A stretch of 29,334 nt of DNA from Caccousia sp900752115. Its GTDB lineage: Bacteria > Bacillota > Clostridia > Oscillospirales > Acutalibacteraceae. The notes beneath the pieces are model-generated. The model was not told the DNA's origin. It did not search any database and saw nothing but the letters and a program-made list of their open reading frames with translations. Where the stretch lies: the NCBI GenBank assembly GCA_902472225.1, contig CABRNB010000025.1, positions 1-29,334 of the forward strand. Reading direction: 5' to 3'. Shown here one piece after another: positions 7,075 to 13,364 of this stretch; position 1 is the stretch's first letter, and every line of letters begins with the position of its first letter. The position numbers and the translations under genes were made by a program.

Positions 7075-7941
7075 ATGAAATCCATCATTCTGGCGGGAGG
7101 CTCCGGCACACGGCTGTACCCGATCACCACATCGGTATCCAAGCAGATTCTCCCGGTGTATGACAAACCTATGATTTATTATCCTCTTTCCACCTTAATG
7201 CTGGCGGGGATACGTGAAATTTTAATTATTTCCACTCCCAGGGATCTTCCGGCTTTTCAAGAACTTTTGGGAGATGGAAGTCAGTGGGGGCTGCATTTTG
7301 AATATGCTGTCCAACAAGCTCCCAACGGATTGGCAGAAGCGTTCCTCATTGGGGAAGATTTTATCGGAAACGATTCTGTGGCGTTGATTCTGGGAGACAA
7401 CATTTTCTATGGGCAAGGCTTGTCACACCTTCTGCACCGGGCCGCTCAGCTGCAGGAAGGCGCCGTAATTTTTGGCTATAATGTGCCAAACCCTACAGAT
7501 TTTGGCGTAGTGGAATTTGATGCAAAGGGAAAAGTGGTTTCTTTGGAGGAAAAACCGGCGCATCCGAAATCCAATTATGCGGTGCCTGGGCTGTATTTCT
7601 ATGACAATCAGGTGGTTTCCATTGCAAAGCAGATTCAACCCTCCGCACGGGGAGAACTGGAAATTACTGCGGTAAACAATGAATATCTGCGCCGCGGGCA
7701 GCTTCATGTAGAGCTTCTTGGCCGGGGCATGGCATGGCTGGACACCGGGACTCATGAAAGTCTTTTGGAAGCTGCTCAATTTGTTTCCATTGTGCAGAAG
7801 CGGCAAGGGCTGTATATTTCTTGTGTGGAAGAGATCGCATACCGCCGGAAATATATTTCCAAAGAGCAGTTGAAGCAGCTGGCTGAGCCCTTGAAGAAGA
7901 CAGAATATGGAAAGTATTTGCTAAAAATGGCAGATGCATAA
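7075..7941 (+). CDS. rfbA: Glucose-1-phosphate thymidylyltransferase (RmlA)
   Basis: A 288-aa nucleotidyltransferase that makes dTDP-glucose from glucose-1-phosphate and dTTP, the first step of the pathway. The signature GGSGTRLYP is at residues 8-16, KQILPVYDKPMIYYPL follows, the metal-binding ILGDNIFYG is central, and EEKPAHPKSNYAVPGLYFYD holds the sugar-phosphate-binding lysine. Length and motif order match canonical RmlA. The ATG at 7075 is preferred over 7069 because AAGGGG lies at better spacing. It lies 34 bp after the aminotransferase and its stop lies 16 bp before the chosen rfbB start, consistent with one operon. Confidence 0.95.
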   Translation: MKSIILAGGSGTRLYPITTSVSKQILPVYDKPMIYYPLSTLMLAGIREILIISTPRDLPAFQELLGDGSQWGLHFEYAVQQAPNGLAEAFLIGEDFIGNDSVALILGDNIFYGQGLSHLLHRAAQLQEGAVIFGYNVPNPTDFGVVEFDAKGKVVSLEEKPAHPKSNYAVPGLYFYDNQVVSIAKQIQPSARGELEITAVNNEYLRRGQLHVELLGRGMAWLDTGTHESLLEAAQFVSIVQKRQGLYISCVEEIAYRRKYISKEQLKQLAEPLKKTEYGKYLLKMADA

Positions 7942-7957
7942 AAGGATGGGGAATATT

Positions 7958-9016
7958 TTGAAAAATCTTCTCGTCACCGGTGGGGCCGGGTTTATCGGCT
8001 CGAATTTTATCCAATACATATTGGCGCAGGCGCCAAGCTGCGCTTTGATTCTCAATCTGGACCTGTTAACCTACGCCGGAAATTTGGAAAACCTGAAAGA
8101 GGCGGAAAACGACCCCCGCTACCGCTTTATCCGCGGGGATGTGCGGAACGCTGCGCTGGTGGACCGTATCTTCCAGGAATATGACATTGACACTGTGGTT
8201 CACTTTGCGGCGGAATCGCATGTAGACCGGAGTATTGTTGACCCGCAGATCTTCCTCACCACGAATATTCTCGGCACCCAAACCCTGCTGGACGCCGCGA
8301 AAAAGCACTGGAGCCTGCGGCCAGAGGACAAGCATTGCCGGGAGTACAGGCCGGGTGTGAAGTACCTGCAGGTTTCCACCGACGAGGTCTATGGCGCGCT
8401 GGGAAAGACGGGAATGTTCACAGAAACCACGCCCCTTTCTCCCAACAGCCCCTATTCCGCCTCCAAGGCCAGCGCCGATCTGTTTGTGAGGGCCTACCAC
8501 GAAACCTTCGGTCTGCCGGTGAACATCACCCGCTGCTCCAACAACTACGGCCCGTATCAATTTCCCGAAAAGCTGATCCCCCTTATGATTCACAATGCCC
8601 AGCAGAACAAGCCTTTGCCGGTATACGGGGACGGTATGCAGGTGCGGGACTGGCTGCATGTGAGCGACCATTGCTCCGCCATTTATACTGTTTTGCAAAA
8701 GGGGAAGGACGGGGAAATTTATAACATCGGCGGAAACAATGAGAAAGCCAATATCGACATTGTCAGGCTGATTCTGGCAGAGCTTGACCGGCCGGAAAGC
8801 CTCATTCAGCATGTGGCGGATCGCCCAGGCCATGACCGCCGCTATGCCATCGACAACACAAAGATTACCACCCAGCTGGGCTGGAAGCCGTCCTATACCT
8901 TCGAGCAGGGAATCCGGGAAACCATCGCCTGGTATCTGGAGCATCAGGAGTGGATGGAGCATGTTACCTCAGGCGAGTACCAGGCCTATTACAAGAATTT
9001 TTATGAGGAAGGATAG
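7958..9016 (+). CDS. rfbB: dTDP-glucose 4,6-dehydratase (RmlB)
   Basis: A short-chain-dehydrogenase-fold enzyme converting dTDP-glucose to dTDP-4-keto-6-deoxyglucose with bound NAD. Visible are the GGAGFIGSNF Rossmann motif at the very N-terminus, HFAAESHVDRSI, the catalytic STDEVYG (Thr-Asp-Glu) and YSASKAS (Tyr-x3-Lys), then NNYGPYQFPEKLIP. The TTG at 7958 (MKNLLVTGG) is chosen because homologues normally begin there and AGGATGGGG precedes it. ATGs at 7934 and 7946 give 8 or 4 extra residues and have no clear ribosome site. About 352 codons follow, the normal length. It is the last gene of the cargo operon; no rfbD follows, and a terminator closes the unit. Confidence 0.93.
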   Translation: MKNLLVTGGAGFIGSNFIQYILAQAPSCALILNLDLLTYAGNLENLKEAENDPRYRFIRGDVRNAALVDRIFQEYDIDTVVHFAAESHVDRSIVDPQIFLTTNILGTQTLLDAAKKHWSLRPEDKHCREYRPGVKYLQVSTDEVYGALGKTGMFTETTPLSPNSPYSASKASADLFVRAYHETFGLPVNITRCSNNYGPYQFPEKLIPLMIHNAQQNKPLPVYGDGMQVRDWLHVSDHCSAIYTVLQKGKDGEIYNIGGNNEKANIDIVRLILAELDRPESLIQHVADRPGHDRRYAIDNTKITTQLGWKPSYTFEQGIRETIAWYLEHQEWMEHVTSGEYQAYYKNFYEEG

Positions 9017-9223
9017 AAATACTGCTTCCAACTGGCGCCAAACGGTAGGAACCAAAATAATTTCCCATCGGATTTTTCTTTGAGATAGGATCGCAGCAAT
9101 GCTGGAGAACGCTTCCGTTGAGAATGCTGTTCCTTGTTTACTGCTGCGCAAAATCTGAATGCAAAGGCGTTTTTCATATCACTGTCAAATTAATTCACAT
9201 GGCGAAAGAGACGGAAATGGGCG

Positions 9224-9265
9224 AAAAACAACGGAGGCCATTTTGGATGCTCTCCGTTGTTTTTT
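9224..9265 (+). terminator. Terminator closing the dTDP-sugar operon
   Basis: AAACAACGGAG (9226-9236) pairs with CTCCGTTGTTT (9252-9262) across a 15-base loop, ending in a T7 run. It separates rfbB from the agr locus. Positions 9017 to 9223 before it contain no gene or site that I can recognise. Confidence 0.85.
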
Positions 9266-9287
9266 TGTCGTGATTTTTCTGACTAAC

Positions 9288-9336
9288 ACAATCTGCCGCC
9301 GATAAGGTACAATATCCTACCAAATCGTGATATAAT
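9288..9336 (+). promoter_or_regulatory. Candidate agr promoter with 21-bp-phased ACAAT repeats
   Basis: A perfect TATAAT -10 lies at 9331-9336, 52 bp before the AgrA-like gene. No good -35 exists at 17 bp. Instead ACAAT-containing half-sites start at 9288 and 9309, exactly 21 bp apart, which is the spacing known for direct-repeat binding sites of LytTR regulators. The half-sites match each other at about 7 of 10 positions. Autoregulation by the adjacent regulator is inferred. Confidence 0.45.
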
Positions 9337-9388
9337 ATAAAAAAGCTTCTAAAAACTGAGAAAATCAGGTGGATTTGGAGGATGCATA

Positions 9389-10135
9389 ATGAATCTGATT
9401 ATTTGTGACGACAATCCGATAGAACTGCAGAGACTGCAGGAAAGACTGGAAGCCTACGAAAAAGAAAGCAACAAAAATATACGGACTGTTCCGTATGAAC
9501 ATAGTACGATCCTTTATGATGATTTAGACAGAAAGCAGATGGGTGATCTTTACATTCTTGATATTGATATGCCTGGTATAAGTGGTCTTGAATTGGCGCA
9601 GAAAATTCATGCAATGGATATGAACATTCCTGTGATCTTCCTGACTTCGCATCCTGAGTATGCCTCCTCCGCATTTAAAGTACAGGCATTTCGCTATGTT
9701 TCAAAAATGCAGATCGAAACGGAATTATGGGAAGCTGTGGACAGTGCAATCGAATACCGGGAAAAGCTGTGTAAGTTTTCCTGTCTGACGTTTAAATCAG
9801 ATGGAAATTGCTATCGTATTCCTTATGACCAAATTCAATATGCGAAAAAAGCGGGGAAAAATATCGAGCTGCATACACTTTTTAGAAACTTTCTGTATCG
9901 AGATGAAATGAGAAGACTGCTGGAAGCGTTGAACGACAGTCGATTTGTGCGGATTGACCGAGGCTGTATGGTCAATTTGGATTTTGTTGAGGGATACTCG
10001 GAGCATTTTGTCCGGATCGCAGGAGTTCCCGAATTGTCTATCAGCAGAAGAATGCTGCCGGATTTCAAGCGTGCCTTTGCGAGAAGATGGATGGCGGATA
10101 TCGCTCAAAGGGAAAAGGGGGCAAGCTCCACATGA
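9389..10135 (+). CDS. agrA: LytTR-family response regulator (AgrA-like)
   Basis: A 248-aa two-component regulator. The receiver domain occupies about residues 1-125, with the acidic pair Asp7-Asp8, the phospho-acceptor Asp58 in LDIDMPG, a Thr-Ser switch (FLTSHPEY) and a lysine in YVSKMQ. The C-terminal LytTR DNA-binding domain (about 140-240) contains the typical RIPYDQIQYAKKAGKNIELH and FVRIDRGCMVNLDFV segments. AGRA-type proteins activate their own agr operon after phosphorylation by the AgrC kinase. The ATG follows GGAGG with seven bases between. The stop overlaps the kinase start by four bases, so regulator and sensor are coupled. The gene order here is agrA-agrC-agrBD rather than the staphylococcal agrBDCA. 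Confidence 0.88.
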   Translation: MNLIICDDNPIELQRLQERLEAYEKESNKNIRTVPYEHSTILYDDLDRKQMGDLYILDIDMPGISGLELAQKIHAMDMNIPVIFLTSHPEYASSAFKVQAFRYVSKMQIETELWEAVDSAIEYREKLCKFSCLTFKSDGNCYRIPYDQIQYAKKAGKNIELHTLFRNFLYRDEMRRLLEALNDSRFVRIDRGCMVNLDFVEGYSEHFVRIAGVPELSISRRMLPDFKRAFARRWMADIAQREKGASST

Positions 10136-11454
10136 ATCCTGTGCTTGAAATAGTAGCAACCGCAATCGAAAGTGTTTTGTGTCTCAGTGCAGTTACCGAA
10201 ATGTCGGGAAAGCGTTACGGCGGACGGAAGCATCTGGCTTTGCTGCTCAGCCTCGCCGCGGGAATGACGGGAGTCATATCGATTTTGAATCGAATTCAAG
10301 CTTTTTCTTTTGGAACAGTTATTGTAGGCATGCTGTATATTGTGTGTGGCACAAAATGGTCATCCACAGGACGTCTGTTGCTTCGCGTTACCAGCTGTGT
10401 AATCGTGCTCTTTTTTCTCCACAGTATAGACTATATCATTGGTTTCTCATCAGCGCTATTATTAGGCAAGTCCCCGTCGATTTATCAAGGATTTGATTAT
10501 ATGATGCACGATGATAAAACGAGACTTCTTTATACAATAGTTAATAAATCTTTCCAAATCGTTTTGCTAATTATTCTCCGACCACACCTAAAGCACTTTA
10601 GATTATTATCAAAACGACATCTATGGGTTTTATTGTCTACAATGCTGTTAGCTTATGTTATTATGTCATCCCTAGTGCAAATGATTATAACTGACTCGCT
10701 ATATGTGATGCAAATAGCGGTGATTTTCTCCTGGCTTTTTATTATGATTGCTATGCTCTCGTGCATATTTATTGTAATATTGTTTTCAAGATACCAAGAA
10801 GAAAAAAATAGAAACAGCTTATCCCTGTTGGCCAATCAGCTGATGGAAAAGAATTATCAGGGACTGGCTGCAAGTCAACTCACACTCTCCAAGCAGCTTC
10901 ATGATTTCGGGAATCACCTGAAAACGCTGGAAGCTCTCGCTGCAGATAGTCCGAAGGCTCAGGAATATATTTCTCAGCTCTTGAGGGCCACATATAAAAA
11001 CACGCCACGCTGCAGAAGTGGAAATGATGTTATTGACGCCATTGTGAATTGCAAAGCGGCGGAAGCGGAAGAAAAAAAGATTGCGTTTACTTTTTCCGTA
11101 CATCTGACCTCGGCTATCTATATTCCTTCCATTGATCTCTGCGCTGTTTTGTCAAATCAATTGGATAATGCGCTGGAAGCAAGCCAGAAAATTGCGAAGG
11201 AACAGGAGCGATATGTAAAAGTGGTGATCGAACAAAAAGGAAATTTTTTATCCTTCCATGTTGAGAACAGAACCGACAGAGATCCGTTTGATTCCACAGG
11301 AGGCCTTCCCAGCACCAAGACGGACCCTGCCTTGGTACATGGTCTTGGAATCCAGAACATCACGGAAACTGTGGAGAAACATCTTGGATCGCTCGAAAAC
11401 AGCTATCATGACCATGTGTTTATCTCTTTTGCCGTCATGCAGAATACCATTTAG
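10132..11454 (+). CDS. agrC: AgrC-like membrane sensor histidine kinase (GHKL, HPK10 type)
   Basis: A 440-aa kinase starting MNPVLEIVATAIESVLCLSA; the ATG at 10132 overlaps the agrA stop. About six hydrophobic segments fill residues 1-225, forming the polytopic peptide-sensing domain. The phospho-acceptor is His257 in SKQLHDFGNHLKTLEAL, typical of the AgrC/HPK10 subclass. The GHKL ATPase region has the N-box DNALEASQK and the G-box HGLGIQNI, with HVENRTDRDPF between. It should bind the extracellular cyclic peptide made by AgrB-AgrD and phosphorylate the AgrA-like regulator. The signal specificity cannot be read from the sequence. Confidence 0.88.
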   Translation: MNPVLEIVATAIESVLCLSAVTEMSGKRYGGRKHLALLLSLAAGMTGVISILNRIQAFSFGTVIVGMLYIVCGTKWSSTGRLLLRVTSCVIVLFFLHSIDYIIGFSSALLLGKSPSIYQGFDYMMHDDKTRLLYTIVNKSFQIVLLIILRPHLKHFRLLSKRHLWVLLSTMLLAYVIMSSLVQMIITDSLYVMQIAVIFSWLFIMIAMLSCIFIVILFSRYQEEKNRNSLSLLANQLMEKNYQGLAASQLTLSKQLHDFGNHLKTLEALAADSPKAQEYISQLLRATYKNTPRCRSGNDVIDAIVNCKAAEAEEKKIAFTFSVHLTSAIYIPSIDLCAVLSNQLDNALEASQKIAKEQERYVKVVIEQKGNFLSFHVENRTDRDPFDSTGGLPSTKTDPALVHGLGIQNITETVEKHLGSLENSYHDHVFISFAVMQNTI

Positions 11455-11505
11455 GACTATTTTACTACATTTCGTCCAAATGAAACATATTTCTCTGCAA
11501 TGTGC

Positions 11506-11511
11506 TATAAT
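11506..11511 (+). promoter_or_regulatory. TATAAT -10 element upstream of agrBD
   Basis: A perfect TATAAT lies 30 bp before the agrB start, in the 86-bp gap after agrC. A partial -35 (GAAACA at 11482-11487) is 18 bp upstream. A separate promoter for agrBD is therefore possible in addition to read-through from agrAC; I saw no convincing 21-bp-phased regulator repeats here. Confidence 0.4.
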
Positions 11512-11540
11512 ATTTTAAATTCATCAAATGGATGGATTGC

Positions 11541-12239
11541 ATGTCGCTGTATCATTGCGCAGATTTCTGTGCTGAAAAGCTGATTCAGCATACCAATACT
11601 CCTTCCTCTCACAAACCCGTCTTTCGCTATGGGATTGAATTGACACTTTCTACTCTTTCTTCCATTCTATCTGTTCTGTTCCTTTCTTTGCTCTTCGATG
11701 CGATAGTTGAAACTGTTGTGTTCCTGACAGTATATATGAGCTTGCGTATTTGGAGCGGAGGATATCACGCCAAGACATACGCGCGGTGTTTTCTCAGCAC
11801 CAATCTTACCTATTTGGCGGTTTTCGCTTTTTCCAGAATGCTTCCTGCTTTGGAGAGCGTATGGCCTTCTCTAATTTTACTCTTTGCAGCTAACATTGTA
11901 ATTTTTGTGCGGGCTCCTGTAAGAAACGAGCATCATCCTCTGTCGGAGGAAAGATACCGCAGAAATAGGAGAATTGCACGAACTCTGCTTCTGATATACG
12001 ACTTCGTGTTTGTTTTATTGTTGATTTTCCAGAATAAACTCATATTTATCTTTTCGGCATCTGAGGCAGCCGTTGCTGCTCTTATGATTATTCCAATGCT
12101 AAAACAATGGAGGGAAAAGATGTCTAGTATTTGGTCTATGCTCGCTTCTTTGATTGAGGGGATCGCTGCCATGGGAGCAGGAATGGCTTCAATGGCTATG
12201 AATTACGAACCCGAACTCCCCGAAGAGCTGAGAAAGTAA
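11541..12239 (+). CDS. agrB: AgrB-type peptide-processing protease, continuous in frame with AgrD
   Basis: The N-terminal ~193 residues are AgrB: a membrane cysteine protease with several hydrophobic helices and the catalytic motif GGYHAKTYARC (His76, Cys83, seven apart as in staphylococcal AgrB). It cuts the C-terminal tail from AgrD and cyclises the signal. The start at 11541 (MSLYHCADFCAEKLI) has GGATGG upstream; 11532 is an alternative. The oddity is that no stop separates AgrB from AgrD: after the basic tail KQWREK the frame runs directly into the AgrD sequence and stops at 12239. A TAG exists in the -1 frame just after the AgrD start, where an overlapping agrB stop would usually be. Either a fusion protein is made, or the reading-through product is a by-product of an internal AgrD start. 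Confidence 0.88.
   Translation: MSLYHCADFCAEKLIQHTNTPSSHKPVFRYGIELTLSTLSSILSVLFLSLLFDAIVETVVFLTVYMSLRIWSGGYHAKTYARCFLSTNLTYLAVFAFSRMLPALESVWPSLILLFAANIVIFVRAPVRNEHHPLSEERYRRNRRIARTLLLIYDFVFVLLLIFQNKLIFIFSASEAAVAALMIIPMLKQWREKMSSIWSMLASLIEGIAAMGAGMASMAMNYEPELPEELRK
12120..12239 (+). CDS. agrD: AgrD-type cyclic lactone autoinducer precursor, 39 aa, Ser instead of Cys
   Basis: The internal ATG at 12120 has a strong GGAGGG site (12109-12114) five bases upstream, so independent translation is likely despite the shared frame. The N-terminal amphipathic helix MSSIWSMLASLIEGIAAM is followed by a small-residue linker and the conserved acidic, Pro-containing tail YEPELPEELRK. Aligning that tail with characterised AgrD proteins puts the ring at Ser24-Met-Ala-Met-Asn28. 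No cysteine is present, so the product should be a serine lactone, as known for Staphylococcus intermedius, rather than a thiolactone. The mature exocyclic tail cannot be defined from sequence. Confidence 0.8.
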   Translation: MSSIWSMLASLIEGIAAMGAGMASMAMNYEPELPEELRK

Positions 12240-12259
12240 GCGAAGGAAGTCTTTCGATG

Positions 12260-12308
12260 ACCCCGGAAATTCAAGGTGAAATCGCCCTGGATCTTCCGGG
12301 GTTCTTTT
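12260..12308 (+). terminator. Terminator after agrBD
   Basis: CCCCGGAA (12261-12268) pairs with TTCCGGGG (12294-12301) across a 25-base loop that can fold further, and a T-run follows. It ends the agr unit 21 bp after the agrD stop. Confidence 0.75.
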
Positions 12309-12359
12309 TTTATATTCAAACAATCCTGTAATTTACCCAAAATCCCGCTCGCCTCCGGC

Positions 12360-12384
12360 AATCTGAATTTTCCAAATTCAGATT
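12360..12384 (+). promoter_or_regulatory. Perfect hairpin abutting the ribosome site of the sigma-like gene
   Basis: AATCTGAATTT (12360-12370) pairs with AAATTCAGATT (12374-12384) around a three-base loop. It ends four bases before the CGGAGG ribosome site and has no T-run, so it is a candidate translational control element or protein-binding site. The same AAATTCAGATTG 12-mer recurs at 13274-13285 in the helicase leader. Confidence 0.5.
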
Positions 12385-12401
12385 GTATCGGAGGTATTTT
12401 T

Positions 12402-12830
12402 ATGCCTTATAACAAGGCGCGGGCCGAAAAGGAATGGCTCGCATGGAAAACGGCGGAGGAAGTAAAGCTCCGCGAGTTGGGCGTGGACGAAGAGACAATC
12501 CAGCGCCTTCATACATACGATTGGATGGAGTTCAATCGGGAGCGCCGCTATCTGCAGCGGTGGGCAGAGTGGCCAGCGGAACAGAGTCCTTCTTTCACAG
12601 AACAGATAGAATTGCGGATTCGGGATCCGGAGTCACTTCTGGACAGTATCGAAAAAGAAAAACTTCTCGACATACTGCGCTGTACTGAGCGCCGTACGCT
12701 TGCCGCACTTCTGCTCAAAATGGAAGGATTCAGCGAGCGGGAAATTGCCTCTCGAACCGGGCTGTCTGTCAACGCGATTTCTCTTCGATTAAACAGACTC
12801 AGAAAAAAATTAAAAAAATATTTGGAGTGA
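12402..12830 (+). CDS. ICE-type sigma-70-like regulator (region 4 HTH)
   Basis: A 142-aa protein starting MPYNKARAEKEWLAWK; GGAGG lies eight bases before the ATG at 12402. The N-terminal half (ELGVDEETIQRLHTYDWMEFNRERRYLQRW) is the conserved segment of small sigma-like proteins found near the recombination end of Tn916/Tn1549-like elements. The C-terminal half (about 85-142) is a sigma region 4-type helix-turn-helix (FSEREIASRTGLSVNAISLRLNRLRKKLKKYL). Region 2 is absent, so it is probably not a complete sigma factor; regulation of excision or transfer genes is the usual suggestion. It is not the missing C-terminal half of sigK, because it has its own start and opposite orientation. Confidence 0.82.
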   Translation: MPYNKARAEKEWLAWKTAEEVKLRELGVDEETIQRLHTYDWMEFNRERRYLQRWAEWPAEQSPSFTEQIELRIRDPESLLDSIEKEKLLDILRCTERRTLAALLLKMEGFSEREIASRTGLSVNAISLRLNRLRKKLKKYLE

Positions 12831-12896
12831 GAGAAAGATTTTGCCCTTTCCCACGGGCTATAGAGTGAAGGGAAAAAATAAGACCCTTTCTCTGAA
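12831..12896 (+). terminator. Nested inverted repeat after the sigma-like gene
   Basis: AGAGAAAG-type sequence just after the stop pairs with CTTTCTCT near 12888-12895, enclosing a second pairing of TTTCCC with GGGAAA. There is no strong T-run after the outer arm, so it is either a weak terminator or the first element of the structured leader that follows. Confidence 0.35.
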
Positions 12897-12899
12897 CCT

Positions 12900-13345
12900 T
12901 GAAAACCACATATCAGCCATGCGGGTACGTTCCCGTCTGAGCGAGCGACGCCGGGGAAAACGCCGGGATAGCGCCGCAATGCAGCCGCTTTCCTCTTTTG
13001 GAGGAAGCGACCTGTGTTGTTGGCGTTGGAGCGATTCCTTTTGCCCGGAGGGAGGCGCGGCACGCCTCTTTCGCCATGACCTCAGACGAGGCTGAGATAC
13101 TCACAATCGTTTGCCCACACGTCAGATGGGTCGGCTGCCTCCGGGTTGTAATCAGGAAGACCCTCAGAAGGCCGGTGGGAGGTCTGTATGCCGCAGACCT
13201 GCCTGCATGGTTCCCACAAGCGCCGGGGGTGCGGGCAGCAAATACGGCACTGAAATAGAAAAAACAAAATAGAAAATTCAGATTGCCGTTGACGGCGAAT
13301 CCGTGCGGCGCGGCCCAAAACCGCGCCGCATCAGTTTGCCGTCAG
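12900..13345 (+). ncRNA. Candidate structured non-coding leader between the sigma-like and helicase genes
   Basis: About 450 bp hold no convincing gene but many self-complementary arms. GAGGCG (13052-13057) pairs with CGCCTC (13063-13068). GTGGGA (13175-13180) pairs with TCCCAC (13212-13217), enclosing GGTCTG/CAGACC (13181-13186 with 13194-13199). A 10-bp GC stem joins 13304-13313 to 13321-13330. TGACGGC (13290-13296) can pair with GCCGTCA (13338-13344) or fold locally with 13285-13289. Two short frames overlap it (TTG at 12998 for 86 aa; ATG at 12979 for 38 aa), neither protein-like. Whether it is an RNA, an attenuator or a degraded gene is open. Confidence 0.35.
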
Positions 13346-13364
13346 CCATTGGGAGGGGTGCGCC

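Noticed and set aside
8066..8962. 298-aa minus-strand open frame opposite rfbB
   Set aside because: The plus-strand frame carries all dehydratase motifs; the antisense frame is a shadow.
12402..12830. Sigma-like gene as the missing C-terminal half of sigK
   Set aside because: It is on the opposite strand to the sigK fragment, has its own ribosome site and start, and its N-terminal half is the conserved ICE-type segment rather than sigma regions 2 and 3.
12998..13258. 86-aa plus-strand open frame as a gene
   Set aside because: It needs a TTG start without a suitably spaced ribosome site, the composition is not protein-like, and the DNA shows several strong self-complementary arms. Kept only as part of the non-coding leader.
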